This document shows, in pieces, positions 23,830-38,400 of a stretch of DNA of 64,000 nt (within the stretch, counting starts at the first letter, position 1; each line of letters starts with the position of its first letter). Source of the DNA: Arcuatula senhousia (lineage: Eukaryota > Mollusca > Bivalvia > Mytilida > Mytilidae); assembly GCA_963971305.1 (NCBI GenBank), contig OZ020307.1:49101702-49165701 (forward strand), read 5' to 3'. The position numbers were made by a program, and so were the translations under genes. The notes beneath the pieces were generated by a model. The model had not been told where the DNA came from and ran no database searches. It was given only the letters and a program-made list of their open reading frames with translations.

Positions 23830-25590
23830 TTTTTGCTAGCATTTTCAAAATGGAAGATAATACACTTTATTATGATGACAGTGTTTTGTAATGTTTGTTT
23901 GATTAATTTTACTAGTATACTTCATTATTAATGTGGACGTCTAATTCCTATTTGCATTTTTAAATTGTACAATTCAGATCATGTGTAGTTTTTTGACAAA
24001 ACTTCTTATTGCCATTAACATACAAACATACATAAAAAGAAATAATAGTTGAAATAAGATACACGGCAACATGTTGCTTTAAACAACATTTTTCAAGATT
24101 TAAAGCCAAAACTCGACTGTCGTGATTTCTTTTTATCAGATACGCGAGTATTAATCAACTTGCTACAACGTAAGAAACTTTTCAGGAAGATGATTTTAAC
24201 AAGAACTTCAGTGTATTTTCTCTGTACATTAGTGGTATTGTCATTACCATGTCCTTTGTCAGTTTTATATGCCCGTTGTTGATTTTCTGTGATATTTTGT
24301 GCCAAAGATCAGTAAATAATTCAAAATAAAACATAAATATAGTTTGTGCCTTTATTACACCAATGTACATGCATGTACCACTTTTGCCGTCGAGTGAGGT
24401 AAAGCATTATCATTCATAAGTAATGGCAGTTAACATATAAAACAGATCCTTATGATGGATCTGTTGGTACATGTAGGTTTCCATGTAAATAAGTAAGCAA
24501 GCAATGTAAGATGTGTGACAAAAATAATTCATTGACAAGTTTTGTTGTTCAGCGGCGGGACCAGGGGTGGCAGGGGTGCTCGGGGGTTGGAACTCCACCT
24601 TTCCTTAAAAATGTTATCATTGTCGTATGGATTTTTGGCACAATTGATCTGGACCACCCTTTGTCATCAGTGGACTGCAACATAAGCAGTTAATTTTCAA
24701 TCCAGGACCAATTGCACAGCAGCGAACAGCGACCGCTGGCCACACTGAATGCTGCTGGCTGTGTTGCGGAATGTTTTAAATTATCGTTAAGACTGTAGGT
24801 TATGTAGCGTACACTTATACCAAATCTCATTATCGCATGCAATTTGAACTGTTCCCCTTTCAATAATTTCTGCCCCCCTTCTAAAGTTAGAATCTAAAAC
24901 AATCATGTTTAAATAATTTTGCTATTAGACGAAAAGCGAATCTTGGGCAGTTTAAAAATGTACAGTAGGTTGCAGCTTTCTTTTGTTTATAACTGGAACA
25001 TTTTTTTCCTGAGCCTTAAAGAAGCAAAAACAAAAATTCTGTGCAAAAAATATTTTATTCTTGGTAGTAAACTGATGCCCAACAAAATTGACAAATCTTT
25101 AAAACAAGGTCAGACAAAAAAGTTTCTAAACATACCAGGCAAGACCACTTGTATAGTCAGTGTATTGAACATTGTTTTCAGTGTACGGTACGAATTTTAA
25201 ACATTCCTTTTTCAATCACTAAAGGAAAGATTTGGCAGTTCACTGCAACATAACATACATACAAAGCCGTTGTTAAACACAACTGGAAATTAATGTGGAT
25301 TAATACATGCACCCCGGTAAACACTTAGAAAAAAACGAGAAGAATTATCATGAGATAAGAATAATTTCGATTTTAGAGAAAAAACAAGTGTCTACATTTC
25401 ATAACAATAAAACTCCAATGCATGTCGTTCTCTTTTCAAGATAGACATCTTTCATTATTTTTGGTTTCAAAATCTGCACGGAACCTTTGTGGATTTTTTC
25501 GGTGGATGATGGCGGTTTTCATACATGTAGAGCTCAATTTTGCATTCTTATTCTGATTCTGGAACCAACAGTTTTGTGCTGACTCGAGAT
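23830..25590. other. Region downstream of cadherin A
   Basis: Holds the 3' UTR and then AT-rich DNA. A short GC-rich patch near 24551-24600 (CAGGGGTGGCAGGGGTGC) is unexplained. No gene seen. Confidence 0.4.
24325..24330 (+). promoter_or_regulatory. Candidate polyadenylation signal of cadherin A
   Basis: AATAAA about 505 bases after the stop codon, the first full consensus I find downstream. The 3' UTR in between holds no other recognisable feature. Confidence 0.4.
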
Positions 25591-25599
25591 AAACTACAA

Positions 25600-26012
25600 C
25601 CATACGAGTGAGTGAGTTGGCGTTTTACGCCCTTGCAACAGTCTATAGGTTTTTTAAAGGAGAGGAACATGAAAAGGGTGATAGATAAAGGTAATAACAA
25701 AATTACCAAACTTTGAGGATCAATCTCAATCCCCAAGAGAAAAGACAAAACATGGACGACACATCGGAATAGTTATAGATCGCAATGGTCCCAGGGTTGC
25801 CATGCATCCTCGAAACTTGGAAAAACCCTTGAATTTCATTTGTCAGTTCAAGGTCCTGGAAAAGATTCCATATTCTACCACCAGGGAAACAATCCCAGTC
25901 ACTTAATGGACTAGCGGGCTAAGAAATCAGGTCTTTTTGCGCTTTTAAGTGGACTTTTACCGACAAGCTAAACGGTGCTGCGGGACTATTCACCACCCAG
26001 AACCCTCACGGG
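25600..26012 (-). repeat. R1 and R2 pieces, reverse strand
   Basis: 25604-25680 is an R1 tail (GAGTGAGTTGGCGTTTTACG), 25685-25800 an R2 start, and 25955-26012 an R1 head (GACAAGCTAAACGGTGCTGC). Together they look like an R1 copy interrupted by R2 material. Confidence 0.55.
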
Positions 26013-26398
26013 AATAGAACCATAACATATTCTTTTTAAAATTCTTTATAAAAATGCTACATTCTATGATTTCTCCTTGGCATAGATAACCTTTATATTC
26101 CGACCTTAGAAAAACATACAAGCTCAATTCTTTAATCTTTTGACTGTTGATCTTTTTTTTAAATTAAAATGAAACGTTTATGTCCTCTTTATTATTCTTT
26201 TTATCTAAATGTTTTAATTTTTTTTTCTTTTACTTAAATAGAATTTCCGGTAGTCCGTTTGTGTCTTTAACGTTTGGTATTTTAAGAATATGCATTACAA
26301 GTCCCTATCTTAAATCTGTACAAATGTATTTGAAGTCGATACAAAACTTCAATTTCGTCCCTATTTCCGTCGTTTATTACTTTAATCTAAGGCTAAAA

Positions 26399-26978
26399 GA
26401 CAAGGTACAGTAAGGGCCATATTTGGCCCCCCTATTTAAAGAAAATCAAATCCAAAGTAAATGATTTTAATATCATTAAGGTTTCAAGTAGGATGATTAA
26501 ACTTTTTGACAATGGTAAACATTTTCCATCATCTACTCTAATTTCAATTTTTTTAGAGGCTTAAAGTATTCCAAAAGAATCAAAATCGTCGAAATATGTC
26601 ATTTTTCATGCTTATTTTGTTATTTTTAATGACCAGCGACAACGTAGACCATGGATTTCTCAACTGATTTATAACCATTTTCTAGTGCAAATTAAAGTTC
26701 ATCAACAATAACTGTGGTCTAAGTAGTCGCTGGCATCTAAAAATTGAAAATATTACCAAAATATTGTCAATTTTCCGCGAATTTGAAAGAAATCATACAT
26801 ATTCACCATGTTTTGACAAGCAATTTCAAATAATAAACATGAAAAATTCTGATAAATTTAGTTGTTTTATCTTCTTCATTCATTTGACTTAATAAATAAC
26901 AAAAGGACTTTTCTCTAGATCAGTTTTCTATTTTTCAGTTTTAGAGGGGGCCATATACGGGCCTTACCGTACCTTGTC
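26399..26978. mobile_element. 580-bp MITE with two nested inverted repeats
   Basis: The outer ends GACAAGGTACAGTAAGGGCC and complement match over about 30 bases with few mismatches. An inner pair, GACCAGCGACAACGTAGACC at about 26630 and TGGTCTAAGTAGTCGCTGG at about 26715, makes the whole element able to fold. No clear target duplication. Non-coding. Confidence 0.75.
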
Positions 26979-26984
26979 CTTTCT

Positions 26985-28795
26985 TCGATAAGTGTTTCCT
27001 ACAGTCATGACAGTAGTTATGATTTTATCAAACATAAGACATTTTATCAGACAACAAGTGATCAATGTTTTAATATCGATTTTGTTATCGTTTCTAAATA
27101 GTTGACCTCAAAGGGATCGATTAAGGTTTCAATAAAATACACACAAATATTTGGTACTAGAAATATTGGTGAGATATGATAGATTAAGAAAGTTTAAAAG
27201 AGAAACAAATAAGACAGACTTAATAAAAACAAAACGAGTAAACCTTTTGAAAGAAATCAGACAGATGAGCGAAATTTAATATTAGATGAATGTTGTTTTA
27301 ATAACTTGTGTAGTCTTTATATAAACGCTATGTTTCAAGTGTCTTTTTCAATAAGGACCATAGGCGTTCTTCAAACCTTTCTGTTGTATATGAATATACA
27401 TTTATAAATTAAATAAGTGCTTTCATCGTAAAAGAGCATACATGTAAATTATGCACTTTACCATCCAATAACACGTGTTAGGATGAAATAAATCTAATAT
27501 TTGCAAACAGATTAGTTACGTAAATCTCTTTATGTCCAAACTTATCAAGTGGATATGTCACTACGTACTGATCATTTAAGAGACAATTCTTGACGATTGA
27601 AATGTTTCAGTTTTAAAATAAAGTAATACAATCAATTCATTTTGTTTTAAATTGCGACAAAACAATTTTATAAAAATTAGCCTAAACATTGTACATACAC
27701 ACGCCCCGTGAGTTGTAATTTATTTTTCTGCTTATCTTTACTATGGAAACATTCATGCCCTATAGTATAGGGTATAGTTTACCTTATAGAACTGTTATCT
27801 TTTTCATTTGGAATAGTCAATATTACACGAGATAAAATTAAATAAATATTTCCATTTAACTTACATTTTAAAAGAAAAGAAAATTTATCAATTCTGGATT
27901 AATGTTCTGGCAATAGGTCTAAGTTCCATGGTAGTTGTGATGTAAAATAAGGAAATTTCAACCAAGATCTGATTTTTGGAATGGAGAAATCAACATATTT
28001 TCATTAAAATGGCGGAATATCAAGTTTGAGCTGGTGATTTATAATAAATTGAACAGGGATCTATCTTCATAATGTAAGTATCTTGTCTTTCAAATATTAT
28101 TGATAAACCTATTCAAATAACGCGTACGAATAATGATAAACCCTGAATAAACATGAAAGTTCATCATTGGTTTCTTCAGACGTTAAAATAAAATAATAAT
28201 GCATGATATTGAAACCTTTGAATTACACGACCATGATGAAAAAAAGATAATAAAGGCATAAAAAAAATACAAACATTAAAATAACAACAGATTTCAGAAA
28301 ATAAATTTTGTTACGCTTGATTAGTGGTCTGCTGTTTGTTGATATGATTATTTTAAACTCTACATCCAACATCCATTGACATCGTGTTGTATTTCATTTG
28401 ACTACTGGACCCTATGATAGTAATTGAAGAGTTAGGTTGTGGCGCCATTGAATCTGGTTTAACCTACCATTTCATTTAAATTGCCCATACCTAGTCAGAA
28501 GACGTTAGCAATCTTTTTTTTCTGTCGGGTGTAGGTTTTGTTTTATGTTTTCTCTAGGACATTTCGATGTATCCTTCCTCCAAGCTCGGTAATTATGTTA
28601 TTACGTACCTTAATTTGACGCATGATATGTCTATTTAATACCTATCAGAGATGGCCTTCTCAATAGGTTCAAAATGCCAATTATCATATTTATATTGAAT
28701 AACCAACAGTTCCTCATACTATGACTATTATAAACGAAGGATAGTGTTTTAAAATTTTTGTAAAAAATTTAGCATCCCTCTACTTGGCGTATTTT
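26985..28795. other. Intergenic stretch before cadherin B
   Basis: AT-rich, no gene seen. A diverged R2 trace lies near 28400-28620 (TGGCGCCATTGAATCTGG). Confidence 0.4.
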
Positions 28796-28800
28796 GTTTA

Positions 28801-29316
28801 TACCCCCACTCGTAAGAGAGGGGGCTATATTGCAATCACTTTGTCCGTCCGTCTGTTTGTCTGTCTGTTTGGTACAATATTGAAGGGATTGATTTCAAAT
28901 TTGGTAGACAGCTTTAGCATGATGCAATGTACATTACCTCTACTTTCCAGGTCATTCCACAATTTACTTCCTGTTTTCCGAGCCGACTTAGACTATTTTA
29001 CGGGTCAAAAATTGAAAATGTTTCGTAACAGTTTTCTCAGCTTCTACTGAAGGGATGGCTTTTTAATTTGGTATACAGCTTCAGCATGATTGGTTGTACC
29101 GTGCCTCTCCTTTTCAGGTCAGTCGGTCATCTACCGAGCCGAATTAGACTATTTTAAGGGTACAAAATGGAAAAAACTATCGTAACAGATTTCTCAATTT
29201 CTACTGAAGGGATTAATTTTTAATTTAGTATAAAGCTGAATAGCATGATGCATTGTACTGTGCTTCTCCTTTCTGGGTCATCTACGTCCTGTTTTCTGAA
29301 TGGTCGAGTGGGGGTA
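28801..29316 (+). mobile_element. Inverted-terminal element with tandem internal units
   Basis: TACCCCCACTCG (28801-28812) and CGAGTGGGGGTA (29305-29316) are a perfect inverted pair. A (GTCCGTCTGT)n tract follows the left end, then about three units of 150-190 bp marked by CTACTGAAGGGAT and AGCATGATG. It lies about 90 bases upstream of the cadherin B start codon. Confidence 0.8.
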
Positions 29317-29405
29317 GGCTTAGCACGACTTAGTGCAACCCATTGTTGTTTTTGTTTTTTGTTTTTTTTTTCATTTTGTTAATGAGATTTTTCTTGTAGA
29401 TCACA

Positions 29406-29466
29406 ATGAAAGACTACATACAATCTGTATTTCTGTTCGTCGTTTTTAGTTTTTGTGTACAAAACG
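29406..29466 (+). CDS. Cadherin B exon 1, signal peptide
   Basis: Encodes a hydrophobic leader from MKDYIQ to CVQN and ends in phase 1 at a GTGAGT donor, as does exon 1 of cadherin A. A pyrimidine-rich acceptor (TTCTTGTAG) seven bases before the ATG suggests an upstream untranslated exon. Confidence 0.75.
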
Positions 29467-32400
29467 GTGAGTATCAGTTTCATGACATCAGCCATTTTTA
29501 GTTAAATCCTACACGTAAGACACCATCTTTGTCGTACGGGGTTCTAGTGTCCCTTTTAAAGGTTTTATAAAACCGAAAAGTTAAATGTTTTTACTTCGTT
29601 TGATAAACACATATAAAACACCATAATATATCCAATCTAACACGTATGTCCATGTATTAATATAAACTGTTTTTTACACCCATACCATTAAAAAATTAAT
29701 ATATGAAACGACAAACCGAATACAAAACAAATACACATGTAAAAAAATCAAAATAACGAATTGAAGGCTTAACCAACAAACTAATATCATATATGTAACC
29801 AAGGACGTACGAAATCAAGTAATATGATTATTTAAATTACTAATGATAAAACTTAATGTAAATTGTTATTTGCCGTTTAGAAATATCAACCAATTAACCT
29901 GCATGTACTAAATACATGTACTTTCTTCAGTATTTAGTAGTACAATGTAACAGTTTTGTAAACATGAACATATTTCAATTTATAGCTTACGGTGACTGCA
30001 ACGATGTTTTTGATATTCTCCCAAATCAGCTGAGTGTTCCTGAAAATTTAACAGGTAAGCCACATATTAATCAAAGCGCTAAAGCGTTAAGAGACAAGCG
30101 AAATATATAAGTACTAAGATGGCAGATTTTTTCAAAGTTAATGAACACTGTAGTGCATCCCTTTTGGCACAGAAGATAATTCAATATATATCTATCATAT
30201 TTTAAATACAAATTATATAAACTTTGGGGTGCACATGCATTTTATCATACATTTAGCTTTGATACCTTTAAATTTGTACGTGTGTAACAGCCGTAAATTT
30301 ACAAGCCATATCTTGAACATGTTGAAAAGGTACTTTTTTTCCATATCAAGCCGTCGCGTGCACAAATGTGGGCAAATATGGCCATATCAAGACCACGCGT
30401 GCACAAAAGTGGGCTAATATGCCATATCAAGGTCTACTGCCTCACTTTGAAATTTGACGTCACAGTATATTTATATCTTTATTTTGTTTGCTGAAAATGT
30501 ATGATAAAAAGTTTATGACACAGGGTTTTCCATATCAGGTCACATATCATTCCTCGACCTAATATGGGAGTCTCGGAATGATATGGGACTTGATATGGAA
30601 AACCCTGTGTAATAATCTATATGTATTGTACACAAATGTTATCGATTCAAAACCTCCTTCGATAAAAATGAACTCGTCAAGCATATAATAGTATCCTCAT
30701 CAATGTGCATTCATTGTGTATTGAATTTTATGAATGAACCAAATAGGAACCCAGCATTACCAATGAAAAAGCAGCCATATTTAAAGGTAGAGTGCACGAC
30801 CAATCAAGTTACAGATAAATATTCATCTATGTTCTGGAGCCCATCATTTAATCGTTCATTTTTAAATCGCAAAGGAATTAATAAAACTCGTTGTGTGTCG
30901 ATTAAAAATGGAGATATATATATATAAAATGCATTGTATTCTAACATATTTGATCATATTTTAAAAATTAGTATAGAAGATAAAGGATACAGTAGGCAGA
31001 TTACTTCGTCTAGACTGAAAAAAAAAATAACGCGAAAGCCATCAATTATCTTATGACCACACATAAGGCAGCTAACGCTTGCCTAAAATGCATGTAGTAT
31101 GGATGTATTTCGTTCGTGTCTCTTTAAAGACAATACTAAATATGGAGTGATTATTATGGAGTCATATTCATAATTTGCCAAAAAGACAAAGAAAAAAAAA
31201 CATTAAACACGAATGAGAACAGTACGAAAAAGCATACAACTAAATAACACAAAAAACAGTTGAATAGAAGTCATAAAGCAAACTCAAGTCTCAACGAAAA
31301 CTCACGTGCGCCGGACATTTTCCGGAAGAGTAAACAGTTCATGCTTAATTAAAATCTAAAATTCATTCAAGCTCTGACAAAATACTTGCACGATGATTAT
31401 GATTCCAAAAGCGTTCGAAAAAGCAATGGAGCAAGTAAAGAACATTCAAATATTGTACGCCCTATAAGTGCAAGACAAAATTAGTAGACTCCAGTCGCGA
31501 GAATTACTTACTTATCTATTCTCTTCTTCACCGATGGGACATAAGGCGTCAACAAGTTGCCGCCATCATCCTCTGTCTTTTGCAAGATTCTGTGCTTGAC
31601 CCCATGAATAGCCAATATCTTGTAGTTCTGATGTGATAGTTCTTCTCCAGGTGGTGCGTGGTCTACCTCTCGTCCTCTTTCCTGGTGGCGTCTAGTAAAG
31701 GGAAGTCTTAGGTATTATCTCAGGTGGCATTCTCATAACATGACCCAGCAATCTCATTCTTCTTTGTTTCAATTCAGTTTCCATATTTTTCTTTCCCGGT
31801 GTTATTTGTTGTTTGACATCTTCTTTTACCAGAATGCAAAATTTATTTCCGAAGGCATGTGTTGTTGAATGCCTCAGCTTTTACCGTATCGCTGTCAATG
31901 ACACGTCAGCATTCAGACTTGTACAGGAGGACAAATTTTACATTGCTATTGTAAAGCTGTATTTTTTGTCCTCTACTGTAGCTATTTTAGTTGCAGATGG
32001 ACTGAAGTTGGGCAAATGCAACAGGTGCTTTGTTCAGTCTGGCCTTAATATCTTTTGCTGTTTCATTGTTCGTGGTTAGAATAATGCCGAGGAAGGTGAA
32101 ATCATCAGCCTATTCATTTTTGTCTCTATTAAAGTACACTGGTTCTGGTCGTGAATTGCTTGTCATAACCTTAGTCTTCTAAATGCTGACAGTTTGCCTA
32201 GTCTGTAGTTAAATGGTGTTGACATTTTTGGTTTTTTTCTTGTAAATGATTGGCATTTCCAGATATCTTTGCAAGATCGTCCGCAAAGTCAAAGTACGCT
32301 ACATAGTCCATTTGATATCTATATTTTTTTCATATGTGGTCTTCCTTTGTATCCAATCAATGGCAATCTATAAGAGAATCGGTGACAAGATACACCCTTG

Positions 32401-35400
32401 TCTTACTCAAGATTTGACGCTAAAATAGAGTTTTCTTAGATGACAATGCATTCGAAGCTGGAATTGAAAGCTTTCATAATGTTACAAATCTTTCCTGGTA
32501 CTCCATATGATCTTATGTACACTGTCAAATGCCTTCATGGACTCATTGTGGTTGATGTCTAGCGACATTTGCCATTCAATGCACTGTTCTAAAATGTTCG
32601 AATAGCAAAATCTGGTGTATACACCCTCGTACTCTTCTGAAACCAGCTTGTTCCTCTTGGAGTTTTTTATCAATGTCCCTATTTACTAAGAAGAATTTTA
32701 CAGACGAACTTACTAGGAACTGAAAGCAATGTAATACGTCTCCATTTGTCACTTATTTTAGAGATCCACGTTTTGAGAAGTTTCACAATAAGGTCTTTGT
32801 TCTAGTCATATGGGATGGTCTCAATTTCCAAGATAGATGAAAAGAATCCATGGTTATTTTGCTGATGTTGTAATGTCTGACTTTAACAATTCTGTATATA
32901 TGGAGTCTATGCCTGGAGCTTTCTTATTTTACACGTTTTGATTGCATTTTGTACTTCTTTGAGTGTTGGTGATTCTAACTTAATATCTTAATCTTCCTCA
33001 GCAGGTTCAGGAACTACTGGGTTGTTACGTTCTGGGCAATCGAATACTTCCTTGAAATGTTGAACCCATCATTTGGTCTGTTCATTGTCTGCTGATAGTG
33101 GGTGTCTGTTTTTGTATTTGACAAGAGAGAGTTGGGTTGATTTTTTGCAACACGGTTGCTTTGTTATCTGGTACACTGTCCTCATTTCTCCATGAGAAGC
33201 TGAACCTTTTTATATTTCTATTTGTATGTTACTTGTATTTGTTCTTGTACATGTAACCTTGCTGATTTGGTGCTGATAATTTTGTTTTTTAAGATATCTT
33301 CTTTCAGCTTTTTTCTCCCATGTATCAGGTGTAAGCCATTCTTTATTCCTTTGTTTGTCCTGAAACACACAGTTTTATCAACTGTTGGAACAAATGTTCT
33401 CTTTATGTTGTCCAACATTTCTTGAAGATTTGCACTAAATCCTCTATTACTGTAAATCTGTTCTTGAATTCATTTAAATATGTCCTTTTTATATCTTGTA
33501 TCTTACATTGTTCTATATAAAGTCTCCTTTTTGTTTCCTGGTGTTGAGGGTTTCTCCAAAACTTAAGTTTTTTTGTAGCTTTCAACAAGTGGTGATCACA
33601 CAGGCACGTCTGAATACTTGAACTTCATCGTTTTTTTTATCATGATGTGATCTATTTGATTTGTTGTTCTACCATCAGGAGATTTCCATTTAAGCTTATG
33701 TATGTCTTTGTGCGGGAAAAATGGTGCCATCTACATGTATAATTTGGTTGCTGTTTAGAAATAGGTCAACAAGGCGTTCTCAATTATGTATCGTAATCGT
33801 AACATAATAAACAACCTGTCTACTCATAGATTTTTTACAGTCAGTACTGTCAGCTCCCATCGGCAGCATGTCATGTTAAGGATCTTTAGAGACAATCATT
33901 TGAAGTTGTTCGTAGTCATCTTTCACCTCTTTTTCAGTGTCATTGACTGGTGCATAGCACTGTGTGATAGTAACCTTACAGTTATTAAAGTTGAATCTTG
34001 CTCTTATTATCCTGTCATTGATTGGTTCCCTTTCAAGCATTGTATTTGCTTTCTCCTTACTGATCATGATTGCAACTCCATCCTGGTGTTTATCAATGTA
34101 CTCTGATAAAAAGATGCTATGGCCACTATTTATTATAGTTTTTCCTGATTTAGTCCAGTGTCATTCACTTATACCAACTACATCCAATTTTACTTTTGCA
34201 CTTTATTGGCTACTTGTGCTGTTTATTATGTTTCGTATTATCCATGCTTCAACATGCTTCTCGATAGTCCTTCCCTGTCGGTTGCATACCAATGATAACA
34301 AGTTCTTTCTGTCCGGATTTTCTGTCTGGGTTTACTCCCATAACCTTTGACTATCTTGTTTCATCTACAAGACAGTAGAGCTATTTTACCCTTAGTTTGA
34401 ACAAGGTTGATGAATGCAAGGGCATATCCTCACGCACGCCTGTGGGCCTACACATTGCATGTCTAGGCTCCTTGGTTTGTACCCCGGGATCATCTACAGT
34501 TAAGACTGAGGTGAAGTGACTACATGTATAACATGTATAACATTTTAATCTACGAACATGATTTATTAGAGTTTTATGTATGGCATACACCTGTGAGTGT
34601 TTTTACATGTAATTAGATATGTCAGAACTGAACTCGCAACTAAAACAGTCAATATCGTGCAAATTGTAGTATATTGTAAACCTGAAATTTTTCCCAACGC
34701 CTTATTTTCGCAGTAGGACGACTGAATTTTAGTTCGCGCATTTTTTAATTCGATCTGTAATGTTATCATCCATAGACAAATATAAAATATTGTTATTATC
34801 TTTAGTGATGTTAATATCAGACGTATTCGCATAAAATGTCCGTAAACTTAGCACAAGTTCTTTGAAATTGTAGTTTTGGCTTTGAATATTAATCCTTTGT
34901 TAAATCGTTTGTATCAATTTATTTTGTTTATAAAGAGGATGACTTCTATTGTTTTCTCTAGGCGAGCAGTTTTCCATTCCCTACAATGTTTCTGAGAAAT
35001 GGGGTATGGAAGTTGTAAAAATAAATGGTCATACATCAGTCAAACGAACGCTGGATTTTATCCTCAGCCATTTTAGCCTCATTTCGAACACGGTTACGGA
35101 AAGACTGTCCTTGTCAATAAGTAAACCCCTTGACCTAGAAGATATGATCAAATATACGAGAGTAAGTGTTTATGTATTTTTATGTTTAATTTGGCTTATG
35201 CTTGATTTTGGAATATACATGAATATGGCATTCACTCGAACCTTACAATTTTAAGTTCATTTCATAAAAGTATCTGTTCAATATCAAAACATTCTAGATT
35301 TCGATTTACGGATGGTCACTCTTCATGTTTAAATATTTAGTCTGATTTTATAATCCTTTCACCGAAGAATTGTTTTATAAACTGACCTCTACTTTATATG

Positions 35401-38400
35401 ATATACACCTGGAAAAAAGTTAAGCACCCTTAAACTTTTTATGCTTTTCGATGATTTGAAATAATTTCTAATTGTCATGAGTTTGGCCAGTTTTAATTCT
35501 TCAATATGTGACTGGAAGGATATTAGCTCTTTGACGATACAGTATCAATCTTTTGATTATGATTTACCTTTTCGAGTGCGATTTGATTTAATTAAAAGTT
35601 TCGAGCTTCAGGGGACCATACTTTTCGGATACCATGTTTATGCACAAAAGCCATCTTTTTTGCCATGTCGTGTTATGTAAATAAACGATGTCTCTTTGTT
35701 TGTCACAAACATGTTAAATTGTGCTTAACAGTGCATATTTTAGTTTGCAATAGAAATTTACAATGACTATTTGTTAAATAATGGTTAAAAAGTGTTTTGA
35801 AAATTTATGATTTAAAAAAATCATTGGGGTGCTTAACTTTTTTCCAGGTGTATATTATTTGAATTTTCATACCTTAATAATAACAACAAAATTTCGTCAC
35901 ATTCTTTACACAATATTAATGTTATGGTTTTAAAGCAAAAAAAAAACCATTACAACAAGTAAATTCTAGAGACGATTTCTCGGAAACGAGCACAGGGACC
36001 TATTGTTTTTGATTTTCTTTGTCATTTGATAAAGTCGATAGTTACACTGAATCTATCATTTACATCATAAGTCATAAAATCTTTGAAATAAAAATGTTCA
36101 TGAATGACCATACTCAACAGTTAAATTTAAAAGTAAATTTTACTTTAAGAGCGGTACAAAATGTTTCAGTTACCATTTTATTCATTGCTGTTCATTGTGG
36201 ATGAAGCATATATGTACCAATTATCGTAAATCCTTTAAGACTTTGCCGAAATTAGTAGCTATAAGATTATCACATCAAAACAAAACCACAATCAGCAAAG
36301 TGAACTCAAGTAGAATTGATAGTGAACTCGGGTGCCCCGGAAGAGTAAGCAGTTCATTGGATGTTACATTTAAGGTTTGAACCACGTCTCAATCTTTTTG
36401 AAACTGTTTTATTTGCACTTCAACTTCACTATTACAGATGGTGATTGGGTCAATAGATCTCGAGCTGACATGTGACACCTATAACAAAAGACAGGTAAAA
36501 TCTACGATGCTTAGTGATTATTAAACCAAGTGAAAAAATAGGCTTAATAATAAATTTTTCACTTTAGTTTATACATTTTGTACCATAATATTTTTTCTCT
36601 GGAACACCATAGTGATTTCATTATGACATGATGATGTTTTTCATTATGTGAAGATACTTCTTTATTATGCGATGATAATTTGTCATAATGTGATGATACT
36701 TCTTCATTATGTGATGAACCTTTATCATTATATAATTTTATCATTATATAATATATGATGATACTTTGTCTCTATGAGATCATAGTGTATTATTATGAAC
36801 AGCACTGAAAAAAATAGTCATTTCTTAAGACAAATATATCTTGATTCTGTGTACCCTAAAAAAAAATCGTTTCCAAATGGCCGTTTTCTTGAATTTCAAT
36901 TCAATAGTCAATAATATTTATCATACATAAAAATTTGGTAAACAACATTTTTCTTTTTTACGATTAATTACTGAAAGGTCAATTTAATAACATGTTTTTA
37001 ATTAGTTTTTTTTTTTAGCTCTGGTAGTTAGCTTGGATTTCCATGCAAGTCAGCAGAGATATGTGTATTCAACAAAAAGAGTATTTTAAACATAACTCTG
37101 GTGACCCGGATGGAAATCAAAGCTAACTACTAGTGCGAAGGATATGCATATAGCTTTGTCCTATAATCAATATACTACAATACAACCTTACGTATTCACA
37201 ACTAAAATCTCGTTTGGCACAGCTGATTAAACGTAGCTTTATCAAAAAGAACGGAAAACGCAGGTACAAGTATTTGGTAGTCGGTTATAAAAAGACTTAC
37301 TTTGTCATTCAAGAGTCTAGCAAGAAAAACAAATTTACAGAAGATCAAATAATAGAAATGCTCAACTTTCTAATCGACAACATATTTGTTCAGTTTGGTG
37401 GACGTGTTTTTCAGCAAACAATAGGTATCCCAATGGGCACAAATTGTGCACCATTGCTTGCCGATTTGTTTCTTCATTCATATGAAGCGGACTTCTTACA
37501 ATCACGTCTAGACAAAAAGGATCGCAAACTTGCTTTATCCTTCAATCTCACATTTCGTTATATTGATGATGTCCTTGCACTAAACAATCCTCGATTTGGT
37601 GACTATTTACATCTCATATATCCGAAGGAACTTGAGATAAAGGACACTACAGATTCTAGGAGGTCCGCTTCATATCTGGATCTATTTCTCGAAATTGACA
37701 CACAAGGAAGGCTGTGCGGGGCCCGGGTGGCGAATAGGCCCGCAGCAGAGTCTAGCTTGTCGTAAGAGGCGACTAAGGGTCTTGGGATTCTGACGTCGGG
37801 TCAGTGCTCAGCCCACAGAGCGACCAAGTGTGTATCCTAGGTGGCTGAATAGGGTAGCCCTCGTCCGTGGGGGTTGTCAGGTCTATAATACGGAAACCCT
37901 TACCGCCGACCATAGTGGGCCAACGTGTGTGGAGAATGCCACGCTTCATGCACGTAAAAGACCCCTTTGTGGACCGCCAAGTAGTGCACCACATAGGCTA
38001 AATTTTCCGCCCCTACCCACTTCTCCCCTTTTCCTGTGGTTCTTCAAAATTTGCCGGTCCCTGTGTTTCCCACCCCATCTCATATTTCATTTATCATCAT
38101 CATTTCATGCTCATTGTATTATCCTTTTCATGTTCATCGCCTGTAAATAACCTATGTAGCGTTGCACGGGCGTAAAACACCAACTCACTCACTCACATTG
38201 TACAAAGCTCTATGACAAACCTGATGACTTCAACTTTCCAATAGTTAACTTTCCCTTTCTGTGAAGCAACATTCCGTCCGCTCCAGCATATGGAGTTTAC
38301 GTATCACAATTGATTCGCTATTCCAGAGCATGTGGGGAGTACAACGACTTCCTTGATAGAGCCACACGGCTGACAAGCAAATTGTTAACACAGGGGTACG

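Noticed and set aside
23351..23848. 165-residue antisense reading frame
   Set aside because: It lies opposite cadherin A exon 11, whose sense reading has a membrane helix and paralogue support.
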